Notes under the pieces: generated by a model | What the model saw: the letters and a program-made list of their open reading frames with translations, nothing else | The model's database searches: none | Told to the model about the DNA's origin: nothing | NCBI GenBank assembly: GCA_020081605.1 | Contig: JAHREC010000013.1 | Location: forward strand, 6,944,001 to 7,008,000 | Length of the DNA: 64,000 bases | Reading direction: 5' to 3' | Source: Albifimbria verrucaria | Taxonomy: Eukaryota; Ascomycota; Sordariomycetes; Hypocreales; Stachybotryaceae | Translations under genes and position numbers: made by a program | Shown: positions 49,001-61,490 of the stretch, one piece after another | Layout of the letters: every line of letters begins with the position of its first letter | How positions within the stretch are numbered: the stretch's first letter is position 1

Positions 49001-50389
49001 TTAGGCCACTTCCACCTTATACTGAACAGTCTTGACAATGGTGCCTTCTCCAACCCCTGACCCTGAGTTTGCGCCATACCCTTCGCTATTATAAATTCTT
49101 CGCTACCAGTAGACGAATCACGACCAGTTACTGAGACGATACCTCCGTAAGTAGAGCGTACGCCAGGTGTAGATTCCCTCGACCGGCAGTCTTTCGCGAT
49201 GAATGAAGATAAATATCGTTTCCCATACTTCGTGATCGGCTGGTACCAAGAAGCCTGGGCATGAGTTTCTTGACGAGAGGTTTAATTGTGGGGATAGAGC
49301 CGCCTATGATGCTGAGGTTCAGTTCTAGTACGCACCACATGAGAGCGATTACGGTATTGTCTATTGCATGTTAATGTATGAACAAAATGAGGTCTTTGGA
49401 GGTGGTTCATACGAGTCAAGTCCTTGTCGGTGAGCAAGGTATTCAAAGATTGTAATCGAACGCCACTGACCACGCATACACTACCATTTATTAGCTGTGT
49501 GTAGATGTTCGTTGAAATCGTTGAAACTCACAATGCGCCCATCATCAACATGATCGCGACACCCATCTTTTGCCTCGTTGGTAGCCTCAGCGTTCGTAAC
49601 CATGGAATAGGTATGCCAACCGTGATGACATCAGTTGCAATGCCGAGACCTGCTTGTGCAAAGTAGAATACCGGTCGGTCTATGCACGTTGCTGTTGCAG
49701 AAGCTGCCAGATCCCAGGAGGCTTTGACAGGGCTGCAAGCAAAGATATTTACAAGCACGCTGCTTAACGAGTATGCGATCGTGAAGGCGAAGGCGAGCCA
49801 AACCGTTATTTGGGCGGCTTTGGCGGGAAAGATTCGGAGGTAGAAGAGGAGAATGCTGCCTTTCGCTAAACCGGTAGCAGCGCAGAAGAATATCGCGGCT
49901 ATCATGTTATTCAGGTTGAAATGAGGAAACAGCTCCGGCGTGAGAAGCACATTCCAAAGGTGCTTGCCCATTCCATAATTCAACACTGGTGGGCTGTTAG
50001 CGGTGGCAGACGACGGGGCAACGTCCTCGAGGAGATACTGACTGTCCAGTGTAAACGCAACCATGATGGCATCGCATGCCTAAAGGTCAATGTTAGCATA
50101 CTCCTACGTAGTGTGTCCAGTAACGTGTACCCAGGCAATGGTCATCAGATCTATCAAATGTTAATATGGAAGAAATTTGCTGTGCTCGGAGAAGCTCACA
50201 GTCATCCAAGCGTAGTTTACCAACGATGCCTTGACGCGCATAGAGTCGGAGGACCATAGAAATCGTCGCTAGAGTGAAGGACAAGATGGTAACAATCGTC
50301 AATGGAGCGGCGTCGTTTGGCTGGTTGGGATCTCGAGTCACGCCTGGAGGCGGATCCATCGCGTAGATAGGCTCGCCGTTCTGCGCCAT
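49001..50389 (-). CDS. PTH11-like / fungal rhodopsin-domain integral membrane protein
   Basis: Second seven-helix receptor-like protein. Five exons include a 20-nt exon 2 (50150-50131), which supplies part of the conserved LRLDDYLMTIAW motif. Exon 1 is 50389-50200 and exon 3 is 50079-49532. Helices include NNMIAAIFFCAATGLAKGSI and VWLAFAFTIAYSLSSVLVN. The family block FACSPVKASWD and the C-terminal NLSIIGGSIPTIKPLVKKLM are present. Two missing bases (about 49198-49203 and 49087-49092) shift the tail; read through, it ends in the usual TIVKTVQYKVEVA with TAA at 49001. It is likely a plasma-membrane sensor, and its ligand is unknown. It is convergent with the GH95 gene, with only 184 bp between their ends. 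Confidence 0.87.
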
Positions 50390-51693
50390 GTTGATTCAGT
50401 GATGCCACAGTAGATCGAGAGTCGGGCCGTGACGGGAGAAAACTGGGAGCTGGGAGGTATTGCCGGGTGTCATGATGGTTTATCTGGGCTCAATTGTCAC
50501 GTTCCCGCCCTAGTCGACCACATCCGACCTCTCAGTCAAAACCCCCAGCAATCTGCATTCTCGGCACCACAAATTCAGCTGATTGGAAACCAGATATGCA
50601 GGCTTCAGACCTAGGAGGCGGCGACCGAGCTGCCGGTGATGGATGCACCCCAGTAATCTGCATAATCGGCAACCAAAGAATGCTTACCGCTGGATGAAGT
50701 TCCCCAAGACACAGGGATGAGAGCTGGAACTACGGCTTAGACGGGTTGTATCCTGTAATGGCTACGATTCATGTGAGCACAGTACGTGAGCCATTAGATT
50801 GTGGAGTGAGTATACCCTGACCGTTGAACCCCAGCTGTTGCTCCACTAGGCGCGGCTTGTTCTGGATTGATTAGCGTTGATCGGCTTCATCTCGTAAGAG
50901 CAGAAAACCCGGCGGCAATGACAGGGAGACAGGGATGCTAATGACGCACGTCTAGCCATCAAACAGTATAGCTCAGGGGACCCTACGAGGGTTCAGGATC
51001 CATTAAATTCGTGTCTCCCCAGAACAGGTATATACGCCGGCATTTGTCAACGGATCCGAAGGCCGATGATATCGCCTGTACTAGGTATAGTTCTAGGCCC
51101 TAGCAAGGATGCTTTCAGAAGCTAGAGCTGTACCAAGGATCTTCTAGTTGCGCTGAAGCTAGACTTTACCACTTCAGCTAAGTGCTGGGGTCTCAGCTGT
51201 CACGTTCTCTTGGCAGAGAAAGACGCAAGGGTTCCCGCCTAATGCACAAGACAAGCAGCTAACTTACTCGCAGCTTCAAGAGGGAAAATGAAAGGGAAAA
51301 GGGGACGATTGTGGCTCCTCCAATCTCCACCGCATATTTCACTTATGCTCCTGAGTGTCATAACGGGCAATTGCTGAACGAGGAGTCAAACCCTCGACGT
51401 GGCTGGCGCTTTGCTTCAAGATGTCATGGCATTAGTATTGTCCAACTAAAATCGTAGGCTAGAAGCTTCCAATTGTTACAGGCATGACGGGTAGAGGCTT
51501 AGCCGTCAGACTATTGATGTGAATCATTTTAAACTGCATTGGAGGGTCCCAGTTCAGTTGAAGAACCTTGAACTTGACGACTAACTTGCTTGATACAGAC
51601 TGCCCATGGTCTACGACCCATAAGGTTTGCTTTAAGGAGAACGACCCACATCATTACCGCGGCTTGTTCGGCAAGCACCTTGTGACAGGTGGA
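50390..51693. other. Divergent intergenic region (1.4 kb)
   Basis: No supported gene. Holds the promoters of the PTH11-like and FAD-oxidase genes. The frames at 50429-50697 have no features. Confidence 0.4.
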
Positions 51694-51700
51694 ATATAAA
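51694..51700 (+). promoter_or_regulatory. Possible TATA element of the FAD-linked oxidase
   Basis: An ATATAAA element about 130 nt upstream of the start codon at 51831. Distance is acceptable but no transcript evidence is available. Confidence 0.3.
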
Positions 51701-51830
51701 TTTTTGTTGTTATAAGATCTCAGAGCCTGCTAGTGTCTGTCGCTCTGGCCAGGCTCGTCTCGTCTGGTTTGTTACGCGAAGTATTTCGCATCCCAGCTTC
51801 ACCAAAAACCAATCACAGCAAAGGCCCAAG

Positions 51831-53386
51831 ATGTTCAGCTACCGTGCTTACCTGACTGCGCTGCTGTCGCTGGGTGGTCACTTCGCTCAAGCCAACGCTA
51901 GCTGGGGTGGCTGCGACGCTCTCAACCTCGTACGACCCGACAAGACGTTCGTCCCTGGAGAGGCTGTCTACGAGTACGAAGTGCGGAACTTCTGGTCAAA
52001 CTTTCAGATCCTCAAGCCGGAATGTGTTCTCCGTCCAACCAGCGCTGAAGATGTGGCTGCGGCGCTCCTAATCAATGAGGTGACCTCAACCAAATTTGCT
52101 GTGAGGGCGGGGGCCACATGGGCATCAAAGGAGCCAACAGCATCGATGGGGCCCACTGATCGTCATGTCCAACCTGACCACTCTGGAGCTGTCCGCCGAT
52201 CGCAAATCCGTCTGGGTTGGTCCTGGACTGGATTGGGGAGAGGTTTACACCTTTCTCGACAAATATGGTCTAGCAACTACTGGGGGCGTCTTGCTCCCGT
52301 TGGTGTTCCCGGCTTGCTTCTCGGCGGAGGCATCAGCTTTCACGGCAACCAGTATGGATGGTCGGCCGACAATGTGGTGGAGTACGAAATTGTCCTCTAC
52401 ACCGGCAAGATTGTCTCCGTCACTGCCAAGTCGAACTCCGATCTTTTCTGGGCCCTCAAGGGAGGAAGCAACAACTTTGGTATCGTCACGAAGTTTAGGC
52501 TGAACACTTTCTCTTCTGGTACTGTCTATGCCGGCGTCTATAGTGTTACCGACATTCCCGGCCTGCTCAAGGTAAGCCTCCCATCTATTTCTATCAACAC
52601 GGGCTCAAAATTAACCATTTATAGGCTATTGCGAATTACTCAGCTTTTAACACCGATCCTCTCTCACACATGGTTCCTCAGGTAGTGGCTGCTGACGAAC
52701 AAACCACTGTTGGCGCTGTCATTCTCTACTATGATAGTGATAGCAACCCTGAGCCTGATTGTTTCCGGCCATTCTTTGACCTCCCCGCTGTTTCCAGCAC
52801 CTTCTCCAAGAAGACGCTAGCTTCTTTTGCTGAAGAAACTGGCCAGCTTGTCACACCCGGTATCAACAATATGTTCATTGCAGGTACCACGGTTGGTAAG
52901 ACCTATGAACAGCTTCTCAAGGGAATCCAGGTCTCTTGGGATACATTCTCTGCTGCTCTCCCAACGCTTTTTGAAATTCTCCCCGTAGAGGATAGAGTGC
53001 TTATCTCGATCGATTGGCAACCCTTGGGTGATCTTTGGTTGAAAGGTTCCCGTAAAGTTAATCCCGGCGGCAACGCTTTGGGATTCGATCCTACATCCAA
53101 GGGAACTTATCTTGCATGGGCCGAAGTAGTTGAGTGGAAGGGTGAGCAACACAACGACGCGGTGTACAGCTGGGTTAAGAACACAACCTGGGCTATCGGC
53201 AATGCCACCAAGGTTGCGGGTGTATACGACTCCTTCAACTATATGGGCGATGCCTCCGGCTTCCAAAACATTTATGATGGATACGGCGCCTCAAACAAGA
53301 AGAAGTTGCTCGACATCTCGCGTAAGTATGATCCATTTAGACTGCTTCAAAGCCTGTGGCCTGGTGGCTTCAAGTTGGGAGTGTAA
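51831..53386 (+). CDS. Secreted FAD-linked oxidoreductase, berberine-bridge-enzyme-like
   Basis: FAD-binding PCMH/BBE-like oxidase, often acting on sugars or secondary metabolites. A signal peptide (ALLSLGGHFAQANA) is followed by the PCMH FAD domain and the BBE C-terminal segment (QNIYDGYGASNKKKLLDISR, YDPFRLLQSLWPGGF). One intron (52572-52624). Missing bases in G5 52109-52113, C3 52152-52154 and G5 52282-52286 break the FAD domain. Read through, they restore the RAGGH motif, whose His carries the covalent flavin in this family, and the LAPVGVPGLLLGGGIS loop. The second (Cys) flavin attachment seen in true berberine bridge enzymes is not evident, which suggests single covalent attachment. Substrate unknown. 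It stands alone, with no biosynthetic neighbours. Confidence 0.88.
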
Positions 53387-55565
53387 TGTGTTAAACAAAT
53401 AGTATAATATTCAAATAATGTATTCACTATTTTTTTCGTCGCGTGTACACCGAAATCCTCAGCTACAACCTAGATGGAGGTTTGATTTGCAAACGAATTA
53501 TGTTAATTTATTGCATCTAATAGGGGAAGAGTATATAGCATCAAGTGACAGGTAAATGGATATAAAAATTGCCTTGGTGAGCAAGTACTGCTTGTGCGTA
53601 TCTTCGTCTCTTAGTAACCAAAAATACCAAGCAAGAATGAAATTACAAGCAGTTGTCAGTAACTGGGGTCAATAATACCTCAAACTCAGAGTACCCTTGT
53701 CAAGCTCTACCGGGGGCCTCAATTTCGCAGTACGCATGGGTATAATCTAGACGAACGGAAAGGAACTAGTGATGTTAAGGAACTGACAAACCAACTGATG
53801 ATAAGAATCCTGGTAGCGATATTATTCGTAAAGTGTCATCTGATATACCGGTCCACTAGCAACCATGTAACCATTCTAGACCGATGCATGTGCACTGACG
53901 AAGACGCAGTTGGACTGATACCTTTGCAACGCCCTCAGACGCTCAAAAATACAACAACAGCCACGCAACGGCAAAGTGTACATTTGAGTTAATCGTGCCG
54001 TAGAACACGCTGTTGACGAAGTAGCAGGCTTTAGCAATTAGGCATACTCTTCTTCATTGGCTAGTTTAACAACTGCGACTTTCGACATGGCTTGAATTGA
54101 GGCTCGGCCAGTGCTTATTTCACGTGGACACCACGCCGAGATGAAGTGATTTAGAGAGGTTGGAGGTGCTGACATAGACGTATCAGCCCTGGCGCAGATA
54201 AGCCTGGTGTATCTGCTGTCTTGAGGTGAACAGAACTTCTTCATGTAAGTCACCCCAGCAACCACCTTTCCCATAGAGTCCATACGTCAGGTGCTGATTT
54301 AACATTGGTTACATCAGCATATCCGGCAGCCTTTATACTGGCCGTAGCTGCTCCATCTACAACGACTGTTTCCTTCCAGTAGTTGTTTTGGGTTTCTCAT
54401 TTGCATCCAGTCATTGCCTACAAGCGTTATGGACTAGGGTCGGTGCACCTTTCGGTTTTTGTAATCAATATAGGGTATGACACAGTCAAACGCTGAGGTG
54501 CATAACCCAGGATGTTCAATGAAACGTGCCCTGGTAGAGAAAAGAATTCAATGCAGCGAGAAATCCGTTAATTATTGCCCCTGCATTTCTGAATCAAAAG
54601 ATTCTTGGGTCTTAGTTGCCGAAACACACACCCCGGATTGCTTCACCTCGTCCCTTGAATACTTTTTTCTTCACAACTTTGCCAAGTCCAAAGCACTTCA
54701 GAAATCGGTTATACACATTACTTATGTGTTGTCTTAGGGTTTGAAGTGGAGGGTGGTTTAACTTGGGCCATTGCCCAGCCATATGTCAAATCTCCTGTTG
54801 TACCGAGGCATGGGAGCCGATTATTCTGGAAATTCACACTCTCGAAGGAATTAGTTCCGTGGTTGAGAGCATACTGCCTGGGCTGGAACGATTTTGCGAG
54901 CCAAGCACCACTTTTCTACTCCTCCAAGCTATACCAATTCTGGCTAACACCTGTCATCTCACCCCTCACAGCGCGTTAACTCACAAACAGTCAAGTGCTG
55001 TTAGCTCCTATGGGCATTGTGACAGAACCTGAGGTCAAGTCCTCTTAACAGCTCTCCAATGGAATGACCTGGCATACTCGAAAAGAGTTACATCTCATTC
55101 ATTCTCAGTTGGTAGATATCATTACTTTTAGCAATGGTTTGACCTACATCGGCAAGTTCTATCCGATGCCAGACCGCCTGGCGCCGACGTACGAAGCTTC
55201 TAGCATGCGCCAAGGCGGAGTAAATGCAAGTGAGTAACCACCTATGTCTTGAAAGCCTCGAGGGTGAAGAGGGGATGGTAAGTATGAACTCGTGGCAGCA
55301 CGGGAGACGGGCCAAGCCGTCTCTATTGGCTTGGCATCATGTGCAGCGCAGGTAAGCATGCGGATAATCGGCTCAGGCTACAAGAACCCCTTGATTAGGG
55401 TTATTGTAAACGTTGCAATAAGTGCTGTTGTATGGTAGATGAATTTGAAGATATAAGCTGGGGATCTCGCCTACCTTCAATCTCTACGCTTCTTCCACCG
55501 CGCGCTATTACTCATCTTCTTTCTGTGCCTATTCTTTAAAGCATTCCAAAGTAAAGCTAGCCACC
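53387..55565. other. Intergenic (2.2 kb), no gene seen
   Basis: The frames 53798-53992, 54038-54283, 54477-54737, 54763-55032 and 55088-55359 show no motif, signal peptide or splice-consistent extension. The last 150 bases form the promoter and leader of the CVNH gene. Confidence 0.4.
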
Positions 55566-56009
55566 ATGGTTAACTTCCACCTGAGCTCACAGGACATCGA
55601 GCTCCAAGATGGGCATATCTTGGTTGCTAAGTGCGCAAATTCCGATGGTGAATATGTGGACGCCCAACTTGACCTTAACTACTACATCGGAAACAATGAT
55701 GGTAGTTTTGAGTGGGGTGGAGAGAGTATGTGACTGGACCTTGGCAGACTATGATTCTTATTCTAAGCCCTTTGTTTCAATGCAGACTACGCCGGCTCCG
55801 GAGAAGACTTTTCTTTCGAACTCGAAGGCGATGACTCTGTTCCCGTCCTCCGTGCTGTTCTTACCAACATCGATGGCGAGGGCGTTCCCGCCGACTTGAA
55901 CCTTGCGGAGGCCATTGGCAATGACAATGGTGTCCTTGTATTTGGTAGGTCCTCGAGGCTATCTTTATGAGTGATTGATCTAATAACGTGTTGTTTAGTC
56001 CATCCATAG
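55566..56009 (+). CDS. Cyanovirin-N homology (CVNH) domain lectin
   Basis: Single-domain CVNH protein of 109 residues, intact, from exons 55566-55725, 55786-55944 and 55999-56009. The last exon holds only V-H-P and the stop. The start sits in a strong CCACCATGG context. The two internal sequence repeats are visible: LSSQDIELQDGHILVAKC with DLNYYIGNNDGSFEWGG, then GEDFSFELEGDDSVPVLRA with LNLAEAIGNDNGVLVF. CVNH proteins bind high-mannose or related glycans in the characterised cases. There is no signal peptide, as in the stand-alone fungal members, so it is likely cytosolic or released by non-classical routes. Fungal CVNH function is not settled. Confidence 0.92.
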
Positions 56010-57793
56010 TGAAATAACTACAAAACACACAATATAATGCAAATCATCTTATCAAGGCACTGTGACATGGCTATAGGTGAAATGCATCGCCCTATAATAT
56101 TAACCACTGAAGTTCAATCCAATCTTTTGTCTCAAGAGCCAAACGAAATTGCTTCTCAATGGTGGACCATATGATCGAGAATTTGGTATCAGTAGAAGCT
56201 TCTATTGAGTGTTTAACGGCTTCTTTGTTTCTCCTTCCCTTTTTCGTTGTCAAAGCATTTGATAAGACAACCTGGTAACAAGTTTCAGCAAATCAACATG
56301 AAGAGATACTGTGCTATTCCAGTTATCATGGTTGTGATGGATCGATATATACCTCGAGCAAGTTTACTGCTACAGTCTCGCTTTCTGGAACAATTCCTTT
56401 CCTCCATCTGACAAGGATCTTATTAATAGGGCTCATCCCCACGTCGTTTCGGAGCAGAGTAACTGGGGGCTTTTCTGTGTAGGATGTATAACATTGCTGA
56501 GGTGAAGTTGGAGTAGTAGCTATGAGCAACATGAACAGCCAAAATGCATCAACAGATAAAGATTAACGGGCTTGAGCATCTACAGACTTTATATACATCG
56601 ACAGATAAGCTGCAATGCAAATATATGTAGTCCCATCTGCGTGGATTTCTGAGGGTCCCAGGAAAATTGATTGGAAGTGACACTAAATCCAATGTGTGAT
56701 GGCTGTGACAACACAAGGACTTTTATCATGTCATGTATCGTCCATATGCTTAAAGGCGCGGGCATCTAGTTTTTATTCTTTTCTTATGGTCTTAGTAATC
56801 TATGAATTGGAAAGATATTTATTGCATTAATCAATGGCAGGAGTTATTGTGTAATTTGAAAGTTCGCTCCTCAAGACTATATTTCACCAACAAGATCAGA
56901 CTTGAATGTTGTCTCATAGTGTACAAATGCACCCTGCTGGCTGAAGCAAGCGGCCTCAATCAGAGTTTCTAGATTTTAAGACGGAAGCACTCTTAATGAA
57001 TCACCTTTAATAGAATTTTGGCAGGGTTTCGGGCTAATAGGACGCAATCATATCTGCAAGTGCTAGTATTTAACATATAGAACCTATGAAATAGTAATGC
57101 CTAGAAAAAATGAGCCGCATTAACATGTTGAGGCAAAACGCCATGCATGGCAGACATCAACCCACGATCTGCCAATTAACTCCTGTGATAAAACAAAAGG
57201 TTTCATGATTTGAAAGTTTTATGTTTCGTCACCCTACAATGGTGCCTCTATGCAAAGGTGACATTTGTTTGCTATGATTCAAGTTCTTGAAGGATAACCC
57301 CAATGGCTTTAGCTTTGTGAATTGCCGACCAAATTGCTATTGAATGTATTTCGGAATACAACTTTCTTTAAACAGATACATTAGTTGTTTAATTGAACAA
57401 CTAGATGTTATCAGATGGCCAGCTCAAATTCACGCTTCAGACTTCACCAGGTAATATTGTGAATGGGCATGCGAAGCATTGAGATAAAAATTACTTGCAT
57501 GTGACTTCGTAGTCTCTGTAGATCATAAAGCTATTCACTGGTTAATACTCCATATACAGGCAATAATTAATGAAAATAGCCATGCAACAATTCAATCCAT
57601 CCTGAGTGGAGTGTTATTTATAAATTCGAACTCGGCATCGGATGGTGGTAGACCGATTCTGGAATGTTTCCCGTTTTTCCGCGAATGAGCTTTGCATGGA
57701 ACCATACGAATAATTTCTTCAACATGTGCCGCGAAACATATAACTCCGCCTCGGGATATCTGGTGAACTACGCGCTTAATTATGCAGGACGTC
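56010..57793. other. Intergenic (1.8 kb)
   Basis: AT-rich. Contains the candidate small secreted protein on the minus strand (listed separately) and the promoter of the GH95-CBM1 gene. Otherwise nothing seen. Confidence 0.4.
56326..56549 (-). CDS. Candidate small secreted protein (about 75 residues)
   Basis: Weak call. From ATG 56549, allowing one missing base in A4 56541-56544, the product starts with a hydrophobic signal-like stretch (LFMLLIATTPTSPQQC) and continues to a stop at 56326. A TATATAAA box on the same strand (56588-56595) lies 39 nt upstream, which supports a transcription unit. Without the indel the frame stops after nine codons. The mature part has few Cys and no known motif. 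An alternative last exon, using a GT donor after NLLE, would change the C-terminus. Confidence 0.35.
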
Positions 57794-57800
57794 TATATAA
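57794..57800 (+). promoter_or_regulatory. Probable TATA box of the GH95-CBM1 gene
   Basis: TATATAA lies 72 nt upstream of ATG 57872. It supports that ATG over the in-frame one at 57782, which lies before this element. Confidence 0.45.
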
Positions 57801-57871
57801 GTGAGTCAAATTCCGCCTTTAGGCTTGTATCTGTTTCCGGTGCTGTTTACCGATTTTCAGCAATCCACAAG

Positions 57872-60822
57872 ATGGGTATCAAATTTACTCAAGTTATAGC
57901 GATTCTGCTAGCTGTTGTTCCAGGCCTTTTTGCGCAATGGGACGCCTCTCGCTTCGCCTGGTACAGCGGTGATGCTGGTAGTGATTTCGCTTCTGCACTA
58001 CCTATTGGAAATGGAAGGCTTGGTGCGGCCATATTTGGAACAGGGGACGAAAGAATCACCCTTAACGAAAACTCAATCTGGAGTGGCCCCTGGCAAGATC
58101 GCGCAAATCGCAATTCTAAGAATGCTTTGAATGGAATCCGCTCATCGCTTATGAATGGTGATATATCAAGTGCTGGACAGTCCGTTCTTCAGAACAGTAA
58201 GTATTTGGAAGAACATGTTTGCTGGGACAAGATCTGAATTCGGCTCAGTGGCTGGCAACCCTACGTCTCCTCGCCAATATAATCCATTGGGCGATATGAC
58301 AATATCACTTGGCCACGGTAGCGGACGAAACAATTATCTTCGTTATCTTGATACATATCAAGGGACAGCGTTTGTCACGTACAACTACAACAATGTCAAC
58401 TATACGTAAGCTTAAACAAATAACCTATTAATAGTAAAGCCACACAAGCTAATTCACGTAGGCGTGAGTATATCGGAAGCTACCCGTATGGTGTCATTGC
58501 CATACGGCTGAGTGCCACCGAGGCTGGAAAACTCAACTTGAAAGTATCACTCTCTCGAGGTCAATATGTGACTTCTCAAACAGCGTCAACTTCCAATGGC
58601 GTCAATTCCGTGAAATTGAACGCAAATAGTGGGCAATCGTCGGGCGCCATTACTTTTTCGTCTGAGGCACGTGTCGTCAACACAGGAGGTAAGCTAACTT
58701 ATCTATCATCGACCAGGAGCCTTCTGTTTACTTTTTTAGGCAGTGTAAGCTCTGATGGCAAGTCAATCTCGGTTAGCGGTGCCACCACCGTTGATATTTT
58801 CTTCGATGCCCAGACATCGTACCGCTACTCCAACCAGGCCGCTTGGGAATCAGCGATGGCAAGTAGCTTGAACAAGGCCGTTAGTGCTGGCTATCCAGTT
58901 GTCCGTGCTGCTTCTATACAGGACAACACAAAACTCATCGGCAGAGTGAATTTGAATCTTGGCTCTTCAGGCTCCGCGGGAAATACCGACACGAAAAGTC
59001 GACTATCAAACTACAAGAGCAATCCTAACGCCGATCCTCAGCTAGCAACGCTAATGTTCAATTTCGGAAGACATTCTTTAGTGGCGTCTTCAAGAGACAC
59101 AGGATCGCTTTCATTACCCGCTAATCTTCAAGGGATCTGGAACAAGGATTTCAGTCCAGCATGGGGCAGGTATGTAATAACCCCAACAATAATGTCAACA
59201 GTTTATAACCTTTGTGTAGTAAATACACTGTACGTCAAGTTTCAAAGACAGGAGTCAAGTTCTCATTGAAGATTATAGATTAATATCAACACCGAAATGA
59301 ATTACTGGCCCGCAGAGGTTACAAATCTAGGAGAAACTCACAAGCCATTATTTGACTTGATCAAGACAGCAAAATCTCGCGGTCAGACGGTAGCAAACAT
59401 TATGTATGGGTGCAACAACGGTGGGTTTGTTCTGCATCACAACATCGACTTGTGGGGGATGCTGCACCAGTTGACTGTAAGCATCCACATTCTCACTCTT
59501 TGCAAGTGAAAGAACTTGGCGTATTTCAGAGATATACTTGGTGATTGGGCGATTGTTAACAGAATGAAATTTAGATGGTACGCCATATACCATGTGGCCC
59601 ATGGGCGGCGTTTGGCTCTCATTGCATATGATGGAGCATTATCGTTATTCTGGCGACAAGACATTCCTACAGAACGACGCATGGCCAATATTGCAGAGTG
59701 CCGCTCAGTTTTACTTTTGCTATATGTTTAACTGGAACAACTACATGACCACCGGACCTAGCTCGTCACCAGAGAATCCCTTCATCGTTCCTGGGGATAT
59801 GAGAACCGCCGGAAGGAGTGAAGGAATTGATATCAGTCCACAAATGGATAACTCCATGCTGACAGAACTGTTCATTGCAGTCATTCAAACTTGCCAAATA
59901 CTAGGAATAACCGGCTCTGATTGTACTAATGCCCAAAGCTATCTATCAAAAATTAGGCCACCTGCCATTGGCTCGAACGGCCAGATGTTAGAGTGGAGAA
60001 GAGAGTATGGTGAAGGAGAACCAGGACACAGACACATGTCTGGTATTTGGGGCCTATTTCCCGGCTCCCACTTTGCACCGCTTAACTCATCGACATGGTC
60101 GGCTGCAGCTAAAAAGTTGTTGATCGGCGGATGCAAAATGGGTCCGGCAGTACCGGCTGGAGTCGCACTTGGGTCATGAACATTTACGCTCGTTTGTTTG
60201 ATGGAAACAGTGTGTGGAATAGTGCGGTTGCATTTCTACAGAAGTATCCGTCGCCAAACTTATGGAACACTGACAATGGTCCTGGATCCGCATTCCAGAT
60301 TGATGGCAATTTTGGTTTTACCTCGGCTATTGCCGAAATGCTATTGCAAAGTCATAACGTGGTGCATTTGCTTCCAGCTCTACCCTCTGCTGTCGGCACA
60401 GGCTCAGTGACAGGGTTGGTCGCAAGAGGTGGATTCGTGGTTGACATGAACTGGTCGAAAGGTTCGTTAACAGATGCTACCATTACTTCTAAAAATGGAG
60501 GAACCCTGTCACTTCGGGTTTCCGGCGGAACCAAGTTCTTGATTAATGGCATTAACTATGATGGGCCGGTTTCGACAAGTGCTGGTGGAGTTTATAAGAT
60601 CACGCTTGGGAGTACTGCTACCAACACTGGGGTCAGTTGTCGACGACGTTGAGATCCACCACATCGCAAAGCTCATCTGCACCAGCTTCTACAACAACAT
60701 CTGGAAGCTGTCGAGCTGCTCACTATGCACAATGTGGAGGATCAGGGTACACAGGCTGCACTACTTGCGAATCAGGGTTTACTTGCAAGTACTCAAACGA
60801 GTGGTACTCACAATGCCTTTGA
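57872..60822 (+). CDS. GH95 alpha-L-fucosidase with C-terminal CBM1, secreted
   Basis: About 865 residues. Signal peptide ([14 protein letters not shown]), GH95 catalytic region, Ser/Thr-rich linker ([13 protein letters not shown]), then a CBM1 cellulose-binding module ([14 protein letters not shown] ... NEWYSQCL). Seven exons: 57872-58196, 58249-58405, 58462-58688, 58740-59169, 59220-59229, 59279-59476 and 59575-60822. Exon 5 is a 10-nt microexon. Motifs include [84 protein letters not shown] and [20 protein letters not shown]. Missing bases: G5 59454-59458, about 60115-60125, and G4 60629-60632, the last just before the linker. Without allowing for that one, the CBM1 would be lost from the prediction. 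It likely removes fucose from xyloglucan while tethered to cellulose. Confidence 0.9.
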
Positions 60823-61490
60823 TAATGCCGTTGGACTTTCTGGCCCAAGTCATCTTTTATTTTCTCCCACTCTCTCTAATTCTCTGGGTCTTTGTTTTGT
60901 CTTTTCGTTTCTCGATTATTTCTTTTTAAAAAAGAAATGGGAGGAAGAAAGCTGTGTTACGGATGATACTCCAGTTTAAGTTGCCAATCTTCGCCTAATA
61001 GCACACGATAGGGTGCCATTTGGAAACAAAACACAAGTAAACAAAGCCTTTGGCAATATAATTCTACCCAATTTCAGAATTCCACGATGCATTAAATCAA
61101 GTGTCAACACTCGAACTGTGGGGAAATATCGTATCGATTTCAACACAGCAAGTGATTTACGGATTATTCCAAACAGCTATCTCTGAGCATAATAGGGCTA
61201 GTACGTGGTAAAATAATTCTCCATCGCATTTGAACGAGTTGCCTTTAGCCGCTGGAACGACTGCGCGATGTCTCCGGAACAATTTCAACAATGTTTTAGT
61301 GGAAACAGCCCTGGTTAAATTTCTCACAAGTGCCCATCCGGAGGATTACCGTCCGAAAACTCTTGCCGAATACCCGTAAAATGAACTACATTAAATATCT
61401 ACTCTGCTATGTCGACATTTCTTAGTTACACAATCTAGCTAGTGACTATTAACCGTCTCACAACTACCACAAGTTGCACATTAAACCGAT
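60823..61490. other. Intergenic between GH95-CBM1 and CE1-CBM1
   Basis: 3' flank of the fucosidase, starting with a pyrimidine-rich stretch, and the promoter of the esterase. No gene seen. Confidence 0.4.
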
